A stretch of 64,000 nucleotides of DNA from the NCBI RefSeq assembly GCF_001591165.1, contig NZ_BCUG01000033.1, positions 1 through 64,000 on the forward strand, given 5' to 3'. This DNA comes from Thauera butanivorans NBRC 103042 (GTDB lineage: Bacteria > Pseudomonadota > Gammaproteobacteria > Burkholderiales > Rhodocyclaceae). A program made the position numbers and the translations under genes. The notes under the pieces are model-generated. The model was not told the origin of the DNA, ran no database searches, and was given only the letters and a program-made list of their open reading frames with translations. Positions within the stretch are counted from its first letter, which is position 1. Each line of letters opens with the position of its first letter. Below, piece after piece: positions 23,120 to 33,087 of this stretch.

Positions 23120-23160
23120 GCTCGATCCGGGACAGGGGCGAATCACGTATATACTCCGCC
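23120..23160 (+). promoter_or_regulatory. Possible hpn promoter region
   Basis: The 260-bp gap between the leftward ATPase gene and hpnC contains TATACT at 23150-23155, about 64 bp before the hpnC start. The expected -35 position has only a poor match. The remainder shows nothing else. Confidence 0.3.
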
Positions 23161-23218
23161 CGCCGCGCCGCGCAGGGCCGCCTGCCCACAACGTGGCATC
23201 GCATCTTCATCGCCAGGC

Positions 23219-24052
23219 ATGCCGGTCGACCACTACGAGAATTTTCCTGTCGCTTCGCTTCTGCTGCCGCCGCGCCTGCGCGAGCCGGTCGAGGCCATCT
23301 ACGCCTTCGCCCGCAGCGCCGACGACGTGGCCGACGAAGGCGATGCGCCGGCCGTCGCCAGACTGGCCCGGCTGCACGACTATCGTCTGGCGCTCGAAGC
23401 CTGTGCGCGCGGCGAGGTCGTGCGCGACGAGAGCCTGGCGCCGATGTTCGCCCGCCTGGGACGTGCGATCGCCGCACATGCACTGCCGGTGCAGCCTTTT
23501 CGCGACCTGCTCGGCGCCTTTGCCCAGGACGTCGGCAAGACGCGCTACCGCGACTTCGCCGAGCTGCGCGACTACTGCCGGCGCTCGGCCGACCCGGTCG
23601 GCCGCCTGCTGCTGCACCTGTACGCTGCCGCCACGCCGGAGAATCTCCGCCGCTCGGACGCCGTCTGCACCAGTCTGCAGTTGATCAACTTCTGCCAGGA
23701 CGTGGGCGTCGACTGGCGGAAGCAGCGCATCTACCTGCCGCAGGACGACATGGCGCGCTTCGAGATCACCGAGGGCGACATCGACGCCGGCCGCTGCGAT
23801 GCCCGCTGGCAGGCGCTGATGGCTTTCGAAGTGCAGCGCGCCCGTGCCATGATGCTCGACGGCGCACCGCTGGCGCTGGCCCTGCCCGGCCGCATCGGCT
23901 GGGAGTTGCGCCTGATCGTGCTCGGTGGCCTGCGCATCCTCGAACGCATCGAAGCAGCCGGCTACGACGTCTTCCGCCGCCGGCCGGTACTCGTCCGGCC
24001 CGACTGGCTGCGCCTCGGCTGGCGCGCCCTGAACTACCGGAACACCGCATGA
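23219..24052 (+). CDS. hpnC: Squalene synthase HpnC (hydroxysqualene-forming)
   Basis: 277 residues of the squalene/phytoene synthase fold: first Asp-rich motif ARSADDVADEGD at about 36-47, second motif INFCQDVGVDW at about 157-167. In the HpnCDE route, HpnD makes presqualene diphosphate, HpnC converts it to hydroxysqualene and HpnE reduces that to squalene. ATG 23219 starts just before the conserved HYENFPVAS; no strong ribosome site is visible. The gene overlaps hpnD as ATGA. No squalene-hopene cyclase is in the window. Confidence 0.9.
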   Translation: MPVDHYENFPVASLLLPPRLREPVEAIYAFARSADDVADEGDAPAVARLARLHDYRLALEACARGEVVRDESLAPMFARLGRAIAAHALPVQPFRDLLGAFAQDVGKTRYRDFAELRDYCRRSADPVGRLLLHLYAAATPENLRRSDAVCTSLQLINFCQDVGVDWRKQRIYLPQDDMARFEITEGDIDAGRCDARWQALMAFEVQRARAMMLDGAPLALALPGRIGWELRLIVLGGLRILERIEAAGYDVFRRRPVLVRPDWLRLGWRALNYRNTA

Positions 24053-24882
24053 ATCCGCACGACTACTGCCAGGACAAGGCCGCCAAGAGCGGATCGAGCT
24101 TCTACTACAGCTTCATGTTCCTGCCGCCCGACAAGCGCCAGGCGATCACCGCGCTGTATGCCTTCTGCCGCGAGGTCGACGACGTCGTCGACGAATGCCA
24201 CGACCTGTCGCTGGCCCAGACCAAGCTCGAATGGTGGCGCAAGGAGGTCGCGCGCACCTGGGCCGGCAACCCGACCCATCCTGTCGGCCATGCGCTGAAG
24301 GACGTGCTGCCGCGTTTCGCCTTGCCGCAGGAGCAGTTGCTGGAGATCATCGACGGCATGGCGATGGATCTGTCGCAGACGCGCTACCTCGACTTCAAGG
24401 GCCTGCAGCTCTACTGTTACCGGGTCGCCAGCGTGGTCGGCCTGCTGGCGGCCGAGATCTTCGGCTACCAGGACCGCCAGACGCTGAAGTACGCCCACGA
24501 CCTCGGCATCGCCTTCCAGCTCACCAACATCATCCGCGACGTCGGCGAGGACGCCCGCCGCGGCCGCATCTACCTGCCGATCGAGGACCTGCAGCGCTTC
24601 GACGTGCCGGCCAAGGACATCCTGGAGGCGCGCCATTCAGACGCCTTCCGCGAACTGATGGCCTTCCAGGCCGAACGTGCGGAAGGCTTCTACGACCAGG
24701 CCTTCGCGCAGTTGCCGGACATCGACCGCAAGATGCAGCGCCCCGGCCTGGTGATGGCGGCGATCTACCGCACGCTGCTGCGCGAGATCGCCGCCGACGG
24801 CTTCCAGGTGCTGGACCGCCGCACCTCGCTGACGCCGCTGCGCAAGGTCTGGCTGGCCGGCACCACCTGGTTCAAGGGCTGA
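24049..24882 (+). CDS. hpnD: Presqualene diphosphate synthase HpnD
   Basis: 277 residues with both Asp-rich motifs of the family: CREVDDVVDECHD at about 40-52 and TNIIRDVGEDARRGRIYLP at about 163-181. It condenses two farnesyl diphosphates to presqualene diphosphate. Start ATG overlaps the hpnC stop. Its conserved N-terminal SGSSFYYSFMFLP identifies it as HpnD rather than HpnC. Confidence 0.93.
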   Translation: MNPHDYCQDKAAKSGSSFYYSFMFLPPDKRQAITALYAFCREVDDVVDECHDLSLAQTKLEWWRKEVARTWAGNPTHPVGHALKDVLPRFALPQEQLLEIIDGMAMDLSQTRYLDFKGLQLYCYRVASVVGLLAAEIFGYQDRQTLKYAHDLGIAFQLTNIIRDVGEDARRGRIYLPIEDLQRFDVPAKDILEARHSDAFRELMAFQAERAEGFYDQAFAQLPDIDRKMQRPGLVMAAIYRTLLREIAADGFQVLDRRTSLTPLRKVWLAGTTWFKG

Positions 24883-24886
24883 GCTG

Positions 24887-26227
24887 ATGAGCGTGCCGAC
24901 CGTCGCGGTGATCGGCGCTGGCTACGCAGGCCTCGCCTGCGCAGTCGAACTGGCGCGCGCCGGCGTGCATGTCACGGTGTTCGAGCGCTCGCACACGCTG
25001 GGCGGACGGGCGCGGGTGGTGGCCAAGGACGGCCGGCGGGTCGACAACGGCCAGCACATCCTGATCGGCGCTTACACCGAACTCACCCGCCTGCTGCGCA
25101 CCACCGGCTGCTCGCCCAAGCAGCTCGCCCACCTGCCGCTGACCCTGCACGTGCCGGGCAGGATGAAGCTGAAGGCGGCGGCGCTGCCCGCGCCTTTTCA
25201 CCTGGCCGCCGGCCTGCTGCGTGCCGAAGGCCTGAACTGGGCCGACCGGCTGGCGATGCTGCGCCTGATGCGCTGGCTCAAGAAGCAGGGTTTCCGCCTG
25301 CCGCCGGAGATGACGGTCCGCAGCCTGTTGCGCGAGACGCGGCAGACGCCGGTACTGGCTGAACTGGTATGGGAACCCTTGTGTGTCGCTGCGCTGAACA
25401 CGCCGGCCGCCGAAGCTTCGGCCCAGGTCTTCGCCAACGTGCTGCGCGACAGCCTGGCCGCCTCGGCCAGCGACAGCGAACTGCTGATCCCGCGCGTCGA
25501 CCTGTCCGAACTGTTCCCGGTGCCGGCGGCCCGCTACCTCGCCACCCGGCGCGGCAAGCTGCGCACCGGCAACGCGATCGAGGCGATCCAGCCGGTCGAC
25601 GGCGGCTTCCGCCTCGAAGGCGACCCCGGCAGCCGTCCCTGGCCGCATGTTGTGCTTGCCACTGCGCCCTATCACGCCGGCGCCCTGCTCGCCTCCACCG
25701 GCCAGTGCGAGCGCCTCGCCGCGCAGATCGACGCCCTGCCTCACGAACCGATCGTTACAGTCTATCTGGCGCTCGGGAAAGGGCAGAAGCTGTCCGAACC
25801 GATGATCGGCCTCGACAGCGGCACCACCGCCACGCTGACGGCCAGCCCGGCACAATGGGCTTTCGACCGTGGCCAGTTGGGTGGGCCGGAAGGCCTGATC
25901 GCCTGCGTCATCAGCGCCCACGGGCCGCACGAGGCGCTGCCCCGCGACGAACTGATCCTGGCAACCCACGCCCAGCTCGAACGCCAGCTGGGCCGCAGGC
26001 TGCCCGCGCCCGAGTGGTCGCAGGTCATCGTCGAAAAGCGCGCCACCATCGCCTGCCGGCCCGGCATTTTCCGCCCCGGCATGCGCACGCCGCTGCGCGG
26101 CCTGTGGCTGGCCGGGGACTATCTCGACTCCCCCTACCCCGCCACGCTCGAATCCGCCGTGCGCTCGGGCACGGCCTGCGCCGCCGCCATCCTGGCCGAA
26201 CTGGGAATGAAGGCGACCTGGCTGTAA
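24887..26227 (+). CDS. hpnE: Hydroxysqualene dehydroxylase HpnE
   Basis: 446 residues of the flavin amine-oxidase fold: VIGAGYAGLACAVELARAG at 8-26 binds FAD, then E-R-LGGRARV, and a C-terminal LRGLWLAGDYLDSPYPATLESAV FAD/substrate segment. It reduces hydroxysqualene to squalene at the end of the hpnCDE route. Five bases separate it from hpnD. Its 3' end is overlapped on the other strand by the read-through of a broken carboxypeptidase gene. Confidence 0.93.
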   Translation: MSVPTVAVIGAGYAGLACAVELARAGVHVTVFERSHTLGGRARVVAKDGRRVDNGQHILIGAYTELTRLLRTTGCSPKQLAHLPLTLHVPGRMKLKAAALPAPFHLAAGLLRAEGLNWADRLAMLRLMRWLKKQGFRLPPEMTVRSLLRETRQTPVLAELVWEPLCVAALNTPAAEASAQVFANVLRDSLAASASDSELLIPRVDLSELFPVPAARYLATRRGKLRTGNAIEAIQPVDGGFRLEGDPGSRPWPHVVLATAPYHAGALLASTGQCERLAAQIDALPHEPIVTVYLALGKGQKLSEPMIGLDSGTTATLTASPAQWAFDRGQLGGPEGLIACVISAHGPHEALPRDELILATHAQLERQLGRRLPAPEWSQVIVEKRATIACRPGIFRPGMRTPLRGLWLAGDYLDSPYPATLESAVRSGTACAAAILAELGMKATWL

Positions 26228-26289
26228 CACCCCGGAGCCAGGGACCCGGTCGCGCTCCGTCGCGGCACTGACCCGTCAACCGGGGCTTT

Positions 26290-26814
26290 CATCGTCCCTG
26301 GAAAGACCTCCGGACTGGCGGCGGGATCGGGCTCGCGCCACTCGCGATTGAGATTGCGCCCCGCCGCATTGGTGCGCAGATTGCCGCGTACCGCACCGTC
26401 GGGGTTCATGTTGGGCACGGTGCAGAAGCGTGCCTGCTCGCGCAGGCGGCGGGCGACGGCGACGAGGTCGGTATCGCGGCCATCGACGGTCGCACCGAGC
26501 TTGCTCGCGCTGGCGAAAGGCGAGGTCTCGTAGCGGGTGCCGGAGACGCGGAACCAGTTGCGGCGATCGTAGGACGCCACGCAGCGGTAGCCCGGCCAGC
26601 CGTCCGGGTAGGCGGCCTGCGAAGCATTCTCGAACACCATGCGCACTGCCCTGCCCGCGGCACCCGTCAGGCGGAAATGGAACCACTGGCGGAATTCGGC
26701 GGCATTGTCGGCGCGCAGGTGCAGCCGGATGTTCTGCGGGTCGTCGGCGCAGACCACCTCGATCGCGCCGGAATCGAAGCATGAACTGATGCGCATGGAG
26801 GCCACTTCAGCCAT
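26290..26814 (-). pseudogene. Broken M14-type carboxypeptidase gene
   Basis: The N-terminal beta domain of the cytosolic-carboxypeptidase-like M14 family is well kept (FDSGAIEVV, FRQWFHFRLTGA, AYPDGWPGYRCVASYDRRNWFRV). The text then jumps to LGATVDGRDTDLVAV, and from there directly to TVPNMNPDGAVRGNLRTNAAG-NLNREW. The segments between, including the HPGE zinc-binding motif, are missing, and similarity stops after SPEVF. Intact members are about 370-380 residues. The frame stays open into the end of hpnE, which is chance. Two internal deletions and a truncated end mean no active peptidase. Confidence 0.8.
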
Positions 26815-26819
26815 CGCGC

Positions 26820-27605
26820 TCAGGCCTCGCGGCGGCGGAATACCAGCCGGTCGTCGTCCGAGGCTTCGGCCGCGAAGGCATAGCCTTCGGCAGCGAAGCC
26901 CTTCACCCCGTCGATGTCGTCGATGCGGTGCTGGATCAGGTAGCGGCTCATCAGGCCACGCGCGCGCTTGGCGTAGAAGCTGACGATCTTGTAGCGGCCT
27001 CCCTTCCAGTCCTCGAAAGCGGCGCCGACCAGCCTGCCCTTGAGTTTCGCCGGCTTGACCGATTTGAAATACTCGTCGGAGGCCAGGTTGAAAAGGATCG
27101 GCTCGCGTCCGGCCTCGGCCTCGACGGCGAGCAGGCGGTTAAGTTCGTCGGTGATGCGATCGCCCCAGAAGGCGTACAGATTCCTGCCGCGGGCGTTCTC
27201 CAGCCGGGTGCCCATTTCCAGCCGGTAAGGCTGCATCAGGTCGAGCGGGCGCAGCACGCCGTACAGGCCGGACAGGATGCGCAGATGGTCCTGTGCCCAG
27301 TCGAGCTCCTGCGGCGTCAGGCTGCATGCGTCCAGCCCCTCGTACACGTCGCCATTGAAGGCGAATACCGCCTGCTTGGCATTGTCCGGCGAGAACGGCG
27401 TTGACCATTGTTCGTAGCGCGCGGCATTGAGGCTGGCGAGCGCGTCCGACAGCGACATCAGCTCCGCGATCTGCGCCGGCGAGCGCTCGCGCAGGATGGC
27501 GATGAGTTCGGCGGATCGATCGAGGAAATCCGGCTGGGTGAAGCGCGGCGTGGCAGGCGGCGTCTCGTAGTCGAGTGCCTTGGCGGGGGAAATGACGAAG
27601 ATCAT
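26820..27605 (-). CDS. yaaA: Peroxide stress protein YaaA
   Basis: 261 residues, full family length, with the conserved start [14 protein letters not shown], the [11 protein letters not shown] and [22 protein letters not shown] motifs, and [20 protein letters not shown]. YaaA is induced by hydrogen peroxide in E. coli, binds DNA and limits free iron damage. Its stop is followed at six bases by the carboxypeptidase remnant. Confidence 0.93.
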   Translation of the reverse strand: MIFVISPAKALDYETPPATPRFTQPDFLDRSAELIAILRERSPAQIAELMSLSDALASLNAARYEQWSTPFSPDNAKQAVFAFNGDVYEGLDACSLTPQELDWAQDHLRILSGLYGVLRPLDLMQPYRLEMGTRLENARGRNLYAFWGDRITDELNRLLAVEAEAGREPILFNLASDEYFKSVKPAKLKGRLVGAAFEDWKGGRYKIVSFYAKRARGLMSRYLIQHRIDDIDGVKGFAAEGYAFAAEASDDDRLVFRRREA

Positions 27606-27656
27606 GGGCGGAGGACGGCCGGCAGGAAGAAGCGCCCAATGTTAGCAAACGGGGCG

Positions 27657-28130
27657 CTACATCACCGCGCGCAGTTGGCTGGCGAGCTCGTCGACGCGTT
27701 TGAGACCGGTACGGTTTTCGGCGATGGACGCACGCCATTCCCCGAACAAGGCCTCGAGCTCCGCGCGCTGCTGCGAGCTTTCGATGCGCTTGATCAGGTT
27801 CAGCTTGTTGTAATGGCCGTGATAGGCGCGCAAGGTGTTGATCATGAAGTTGCGCGCCTTCTGCAGGTCTTGTGCCGACGGATCGTCTGCCGGAGTGCCT
27901 GCGGACGGCGGCACGATCCCGGGCTCCACGGGTGCTGCGGCAATGAAGCCGGCGCCGCACAGCTGGGCAAGGGAGTTCTCGAAATCGGGGTCGCCCGCCA
28001 GGGCGTGCAGTTCGGCCCTGGAGCGCTGCCCGTCGATCAGGATCAGCAACCGCCTCGCACGCTGGCCGATGGCCCCGCTGCGATTGGCGATTTCGCCCAC
28101 CCCTTTCGGGGTTTTGAAGTGGATCGTCAC
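27657..28130 (-). CDS. Conserved hypothetical protein
   Basis: 157 residues. The start HFKTPKGVGEIANRSGAIGQRARRLLILIDGQRSRAEL looks like a short helical, winged-helix-like domain seen in betaproteobacterial hypothetical proteins. A Pro/Ala linker and a helical C-terminal half (ARNFMINTLRAYHGHYNKLNLIKRI) follow. Start is GTG 28130 with GAGGAG seven bases upstream. No function can be given. It is single-standing between yaaA and the rRNA methyltransferase. Confidence 0.7.
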   Translation of the reverse strand: MTIHFKTPKGVGEIANRSGAIGQRARRLLILIDGQRSRAELHALAGDPDFENSLAQLCGAGFIAAAPVEPGIVPPSAGTPADDPSAQDLQKARNFMINTLRAYHGHYNKLNLIKRIESSQQRAELEALFGEWRASIAENRTGLKRVDELASQLRAVM

Positions 28131-28240
28131 TCCTCGTCTCCTCGGCAAATGCGGCTTTCCGCCGTCTGTGGCCCTGCGTGCCGCGACGCGTGTCGCGGAC
28201 CGGCACCGGCCGATAGCATCATGTGCCGGGGAAAAAGCTG

Positions 28241-29059
28241 TCAATCGCCGCCTTGAGAGGAATGTGACGCACTTAACGCGCGCCGCTGCCGTGCCTGCTC
28301 GAACAAGCAGATCGCCACTGCCGCGGCGACGTTGAGCGATTCGATCCCGTCTGCGAGCGGAATCACGACGCGCTCGGCGGCAAGGGCGAGCAAGGCCGGC
28401 GAAAGGCCCTGGCCTTCGGCACCGAACAGCCAAGCGGCCGGACGGCCGAGGTCGATGTCGTACAGGCTGCGCGCATCGGGCGCCAGCGCGGTGGCCAGCA
28501 CGGTACCGGGAAACCCCTCCAAGGCCTGCAATGCGTCGACGCGTTCGCGGATGCGCAGGCCGAAATGCGCGCCCATGCCGGCGCGCAGCACCCGTGGCGA
28601 CCAGGCGCTTGCACAGCCTTCGGTGAGCAGCACCTCGCGCACGCCGGCCGCAGCCGCAGTGCGCAGGATGGTGCCGAGATTGCCGGGGTCCTGCACCGAA
28701 TCGAGCACGACGACGTCGCTTGCAAGTGGCTCAGGTGCCGGTTCGGCCGGCAGGTCGATGATGGCGACGAGGCCCGAGGGCGTATCGACCGGGCTGATGT
28801 GGGCGAACAAGGCGTCGGACAACCGGTAGCGCGGCACCTCGGCCGGGCAGCGCGAGAGCAGATCCTGGATCTCGGCGCCGGCGAGGCCGCTCTCGGCCAC
28901 GACGACGCCTTTCAGCGGCCACTGGCGCTGCAGCGCGGCATCCAGCAGGTGTGCGCCGTCGAGCAGCGTCTCGCCATGCTTGCGCCGTTCACGCGTCGAG
29001 CTTGACAGCGCATGCAGGCGCTTGACCAGCGGATTGTCGCGCGACGCGATCGCTTTCAT
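28241..29059 (-). CDS. TrmH-family RNA 2'-O-methyltransferase
   Basis: 272 residues of the SpoU/TrmH knot family: an N-terminal substrate-binding domain (SRDNPLVKRLHALSSS), then VLDSVQDPGNLGTILRTA at about 135-152, and the knot motifs LFGAEGQGLS and IPLADGIESLNVAAAVAICLFE. It methylates a ribose in rRNA or tRNA using S-adenosylmethionine; the exact site cannot be read from the sequence. ATG 29059 overlaps the rnhB stop (TGATG). Confidence 0.88.
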   Translation of the reverse strand: MKAIASRDNPLVKRLHALSSSTRERRKHGETLLDGAHLLDAALQRQWPLKGVVVAESGLAGAEIQDLLSRCPAEVPRYRLSDALFAHISPVDTPSGLVAIIDLPAEPAPEPLASDVVVLDSVQDPGNLGTILRTAAAAGVREVLLTEGCASAWSPRVLRAGMGAHFGLRIRERVDALQALEGFPGTVLATALAPDARSLYDIDLGRPAAWLFGAEGQGLSPALLALAAERVVIPLADGIESLNVAAAVAICLFEQARQRRALSASHSSQGGD

Positions 29060-29676
29060 CACTCGGCGGCGTCGAGCAGGCGCCGTACGGGCGCGAAGCT
29101 GCGGCGGTAGAAATCGGCGACGCCATGCTGTTGCAACGCCTGCAGGTGGGCGGCAGTGGGATAACCCTTGTGCGCGGCGAGCCCGTATTGCGGCCATGAC
29201 GCGTCGAGTTCACGCATGCCGGCGTCACGGACGGTCTTGGCAAGGATGGAAGCAGCCGAGATCGAAGGTTCGGTGGCATCGCCCTTGACGATGGCGCGCG
29301 CCGGATAGGGCAGCCGCGGGCAGCGGTTGCCGTCGATCAGCACTTCGGCCGGCGCCACGCTCAGCCCCGCGACCGCGCGCTGCATCGCCAGCATGCTTGC
29401 GTGCAGGATGTTGAGGCGGTCGATCTCCTCGACGCTGGCTTCGGCGACCGCCCAGGCCAGCGCGCGCTCGCGGATCAGCACCGCCAGGCGCTCGCGCGCA
29501 CGCTCGCCGAGCTTCTTGGAATCCGCCAGGCCGTCGATCGGGCGTGCCGGATCGAGAATCACCGCCGCGGCAACGACCGGTCCGCACAGGGGGCCGCGCC
29601 CGGCCTCGTCCACACCGCATACCAGCGCCTGTCCCGGACACGCCGCAGCAGGCATGAAAAAAAGGTCTGCGCTCAC
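29059..29676 (-). CDS. rnhB: Ribonuclease HII
   Basis: 205 residues with the catalytic [27 protein letters not shown], and A-IVKGD motifs of RNase HII, which cuts RNA primers and single ribonucleotides in DNA. GTG 29676 overlaps the lpxB stop (GTGA) and is preferred for coupling; ATG 29655 is an alternative seven codons in. Last gene but one of the envelope operon. Confidence 0.93.
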   Translation of the reverse strand: MSADLFFMPAAACPGQALVCGVDEAGRGPLCGPVVAAAVILDPARPIDGLADSKKLGERARERLAVLIRERALAWAVAEASVEEIDRLNILHASMLAMQRAVAGLSVAPAEVLIDGNRCPRLPYPARAIVKGDATEPSISAASILAKTVRDAGMRELDASWPQYGLAAHKGYPTAAHLQALQQHGVADFYRRSFAPVRRLLDAAE

Positions 29677-30824
29677 GTCGTCCTGCCGTTCAGGTAAGGC
29701 AGGATGGCTTCCGCTGCCTTTTGCGCCGTGTCCTGCCGCAGGGTCAGATGCAGTTCGGTGAAGCGCAGTTCGAGCGCCGCGCAGCGGTCGGCGTCGTCGA
29801 GCCAGGCTTTCAACGCAACGGCGAGTTTTTCCGGCGTCGCATCGTCCTGCAGCAGTTCGGGGACCAGGCCTTCGTTGCACAGGATGTTCGGCAGCCCGAC
29901 CCACGGCAGATAGGCCATGCGCTTCATCAGGCGGTATTGCCAGTCGCCGATGCGATAGGTGATCACCATCGGCCGCTTCAGCAGCGCGGCTTCGAGGCTG
30001 GCCGTGCCGCTCGCCACCAGCACGGCATCGGCGGCAGTCATGGCCTCGACCGCATGGCCGAACAGCATGCGAATGGGCAGCTCCATCGCCTGGTTGCGGT
30101 GCAGCGCTTCTTCGAAGATCAATCGGGTCTCGCGCGTCGCCAGCGGCACCAGGAAACCCAGGCCGGGGTCGCGTTCGAGCATACGGATCGCCGTGGCGAT
30201 GTAGATGTCGGCCAGGTTGCGCACTTCGGACTGGCGGCTGCCCGGCAGCATCGCCACGATCCTGCTGTCCGGATTCAAACCCAGCAGCGCACGCGCCGCG
30301 GCGCGGTCCGGGCACAGCGGAAACACGTCCGCCAGCGGATGGCCGACGTAGCTGACCGGCACGCCAGCCTGCTCGTACAGCGCCGGCTCGAACGGAAACA
30401 GGCACAGCATGCGGCTGACCGAGCGCGCGATGCGCTTGATGCGCCCGCCGCGCCAGGCCCAGATCGACGGGCTGACGAAATGGATCGCCGGAATGCCCGC
30501 ATCCTTGGCCTTGCCTTCCAGCCACAGGTTGAAGTCGGGCGCATCGACGCCGATGAAGGCCGCCGGCCGCTCCTTGCGGATCTGCGCCAGCAGGCTGCGG
30601 CGGATACCCGACAGCTCGCGGTAGCGCTTCAGCGCATCGACATAACCGTGCACCGCCAGCAGTTCGCAGGGCCAGCGCGCGTCGAAGCCTTCCGCCTGCA
30701 TCTTCGGCCCGCCGATGCCGAAAAACTCGGCATCGGGCAGGTGCCGGCGAATGGCCCGGATCAGATGGCTGGCAAGCAGGTCGCCGGATGCTTCTCCGGC
30801 GACCATCGCGATGCGGACGGTCAT
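29673..30824 (-). CDS. lpxB: Lipid-A-disaccharide synthase
   Basis: 383 residues, with [13 protein letters not shown] near the N-terminus, [12 protein letters not shown], and the PGSR ([12 protein letters not shown]) glycosyltransferase motif. It joins UDP-diacylglucosamine and lipid X at the inner membrane. It lies five bases after lpxA in the conserved lpxD-fabZ-lpxA-lpxB-rnhB cluster. Confidence 0.96.
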   Translation of the reverse strand: MTVRIAMVAGEASGDLLASHLIRAIRRHLPDAEFFGIGGPKMQAEGFDARWPCELLAVHGYVDALKRYRELSGIRRSLLAQIRKERPAAFIGVDAPDFNLWLEGKAKDAGIPAIHFVSPSIWAWRGGRIKRIARSVSRMLCLFPFEPALYEQAGVPVSYVGHPLADVFPLCPDRAAARALLGLNPDSRIVAMLPGSRQSEVRNLADIYIATAIRMLERDPGLGFLVPLATRETRLIFEEALHRNQAMELPIRMLFGHAVEAMTAADAVLVASGTASLEAALLKRPMVITYRIGDWQYRLMKRMAYLPWVGLPNILCNEGLVPELLQDDATPEKLAVALKAWLDDADRCAALELRFTELHLTLRQDTAQKAAEAILPYLNGRTT

Positions 30825-30829
30825 GGTGC

Positions 30830-31600
30830 TCAGCGGACGATGCCGCGGCCGGAGTCGGCGATGAATTCGGACAGCAGGCCGGCCTCGGCATGCTCGGCCG
30901 CGATCTCGGCGACGCGCTGACGCGCTTCGTCCAGCGTCAGGCCGCTACGATACAGTGCCCGGTAGGCACGTTTGATCGCGGCGATGCCTTCGCTGCCGTA
31001 GCCGCGGCGCTTGAGGCCTTCGCTGTTGATGCCGTGTGGCTTGGCAGGGTTGCCGGCGACAGTGACAAAAGGCGGCAGATCCTGCAGCAGCACCGTGCCG
31101 ACGCCGCAGAAGCTGTGCGCGCCAACGCGGCAGAACTGGTGCACGCCGGTGAAGCCGCCGAGGATCGCCCAGTCGCCGACATGGACGTGGCCGGCCAGGG
31201 TCGCGTTGTTGGCGAAGATGGTGTGATCGCCAACCTGGCAGTCGTGCGCCACATGGACGTAGGCCATGATCCAGTTGTCGTCGCCGACACGGGTGACGCC
31301 CCCGTCCTGGCTGGTGCCGAGGTTGAACGAGCAGTACTCGCGGATGGTGTTGCGGTCGCCGATCTCGAGCCGGGTGGGCTCGTCGTCGTATTTCTTGTCC
31401 TGCGGCTTGGCGCCGAGCGAGCAGAACTGGAAGATTTCGTTGTCGCAGCCGATGCGGGTATGGCCCTCGATGACGACGTGCGGCCCGATCCGGCTGCCGT
31501 CGCCGATCTCGACGTGCTCGCCGATGATCGAATAGGCTCCGATCGAGACCTTCTCACCGAGCCTGGCGCCCGGATGGACGATGGCGGTCGGATGGATCAT
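30830..31600 (-). CDS. lpxA: UDP-N-acetylglucosamine acyltransferase
   Basis: 256 residues, a left-handed beta-helix of hexapeptide repeats from [21 protein letters not shown] on, with the [11 protein letters not shown] catalytic His region and a helical C-terminus. First step of lipid A synthesis. ATG 31600 overlaps the fabZ stop (ATGA). Confidence 0.96.
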   Translation of the reverse strand: MIHPTAIVHPGARLGEKVSIGAYSIIGEHVEIGDGSRIGPHVVIEGHTRIGCDNEIFQFCSLGAKPQDKKYDDEPTRLEIGDRNTIREYCSFNLGTSQDGGVTRVGDDNWIMAYVHVAHDCQVGDHTIFANNATLAGHVHVGDWAILGGFTGVHQFCRVGAHSFCGVGTVLLQDLPPFVTVAGNPAKPHGINSEGLKRRGYGSEGIAAIKRAYRALYRSGLTLDEARQRVAEIAAEHAEAGLLSEFIADSGRGIVR

Positions 31601-32034
31601 AGGGTCTTCAGTGCGCACATCAGATCGGCTTCGGTCGCCACTTCGCCATTGACGCGGGCGACTCCCTTGTACTTGTAGATGTTGCGCTTGTTCTGGGTGA
31701 TCTCGACCTCGAAGATCAACTGGTCGCCCGGCACCACCGGGCGCTTGAAGCGCACGTTGTCGATGCCGGCGAAATACACCACCGAGTTCTCGTCCGGCTT
31801 GACGCCCATGCTCTTGAACGACAGCACGGCCGCCGCCTGGGCCATCGCCTCGACGATCAGCACGCCGGGCATCACCGGGTGGTGCGGGAAATGACCGGGA
31901 AAGAAAGGCTCGTTCATCGTCACGTTCTTCAGCGCGATGATGCGCTTGCCCTCCTCCATCTCGAGCACGCGGTCGATCAGCAGAAAGGGATAGCGGTGCG
32001 GCAGGTATTCGACGATTTCGTTGATGTTCATCAT
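31597..32034 (-). CDS. fabZ: 3-hydroxyacyl-[acyl-carrier-protein] dehydratase
   Basis: 145 residues of the hot-dog fold; the active His is in [13 protein letters not shown] (about residue 13) and the Glu in [13 protein letters not shown]. It dehydrates 3-hydroxyacyl-ACP, competing with LpxA/LpxD for the same substrate pool. ATG 32034 fits the family start ([16 protein letters not shown]). An ATG at 32073 overlaps the lpxD stop (ATGA) and would add 13 residues; coupling makes that possible. Confidence 0.93.
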   Translation of the reverse strand: MMNINEIVEYLPHRYPFLLIDRVLEMEEGKRIIALKNVTMNEPFFPGHFPHHPVMPGVLIVEAMAQAAAVLSFKSMGVKPDENSVVYFAGIDNVRFKRPVVPGDQLIFEVEITQNKRNIYKYKGVARVNGEVATEADLMCALKTL

Positions 32035-32069
32035 GAGGATTGTCCCGGGGCCGGCCGTCGCGGCCGCCT

Positions 32070-33074
32070 TCATTGGTTTTCGAGTGAGCGGACGCGTCCG
32101 GCCAGCGCATCGAGGTGGCGCAGGTGGGAAAAATTGCGCACCCAGTCGGCGTGCGGCTGTACCGGCAGGCTGGCGGTATAGACGCCCGGCCGGGTGATGG
32201 ACTTGCTGACCAGCGTGCCGGCGGAAACGACGACGTCGTCGCAGATCGTCAGATGGCCGATGATGCCTGCCTGGCCACCGATCATGCAGCGCGCACCGAT
32301 GGTGGTGCTGCCGGCGATGCCGACGCAGCCCGCGATCGCGGTGTTCTCGCCGATGCGCACGTTGTGTGCGATCTGGATCTGGTTGTCGAGCTTGCAGCCG
32401 TCGCCGATCACGGTGTCGTCGAGCGCGCCACGGTCGATCGTGGTGTTGGCGCCGATCTCGACTTCGTTGCCGACGACGACCCGGCCGATCTGCGGGATCT
32501 TGACCCAGCGCCCATCCTTTTCACGGGCGAAGCCGAAGCCGTCGCTGCCGACGACCACGCCGGAATGCAGAATGCAGTTCTCCCCGACCACGCAGCCATG
32601 CTGGATCGTGACCCGCGCGGCAAGCCGCGTACCGCGGCCGATGCGTGCGCCGCGGCCGATGTGGCAGCCCGCGCCGACGACGACGCCCTCGCCGATCTCG
32701 ACATCCTCCTCGATCGACGCGCCCGGCCCGATCTCGGCCGACGACGGTACGCTGGAAGCGAGCGCGGCAAGCGCATGGACGCCGGGGCGCACCACCGGGA
32801 GCGGATTGAAGAGCTGGGCGACGCGCGCGAAGTACAGATAGGGGTCGGCAACGACGATGGCGCTGCGGCCGTTCAGCAAGGCCTTCGCGTCCGGCGCGAC
32901 GATGACCGCCGACGCGGCACTTTCGCGCAGCTTCGGCAGGTACTTGCGGTTGGCGACGAAGGCGAGATCGCCCTCTCCCGCCTGGTCGAGCGTGGCCACC
33001 CGGTGGACGGCCACGCCGGCGTCGCCGGACACTTCCCCTCCGAGCCGCGCAACCAGTTCGTCGAGACGGAACAT
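32070..33074 (-). CDS. lpxD: UDP-3-O-acylglucosamine N-acyltransferase
   Basis: 334 residues: an N-terminal uridine-binding domain ([17 protein letters not shown]), hexapeptide-repeat beta-helix from about 110, the DGFGFA motif and the catalytic QIAHNVRIG histidine, and a C-terminal helix. It adds the N-linked acyl chain in lipid A synthesis. Thirteen bases after skp. Confidence 0.96.
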   Translation of the reverse strand: MFRLDELVARLGGEVSGDAGVAVHRVATLDQAGEGDLAFVANRKYLPKLRESAASAVIVAPDAKALLNGRSAIVVADPYLYFARVAQLFNPLPVVRPGVHALAALASSVPSSAEIGPGASIEEDVEIGEGVVVGAGCHIGRGARIGRGTRLAARVTIQHGCVVGENCILHSGVVVGSDGFGFAREKDGRWVKIPQIGRVVVGNEVEIGANTTIDRGALDDTVIGDGCKLDNQIQIAHNVRIGENTAIAGCVGIAGSTTIGARCMIGGQAGIIGHLTICDDVVVSAGTLVSKSITRPGVYTASLPVQPHADWVRNFSHLRHLDALAGRVRSLENQ

Positions 33075-33087
33075 GCGGGCGGGAGGC

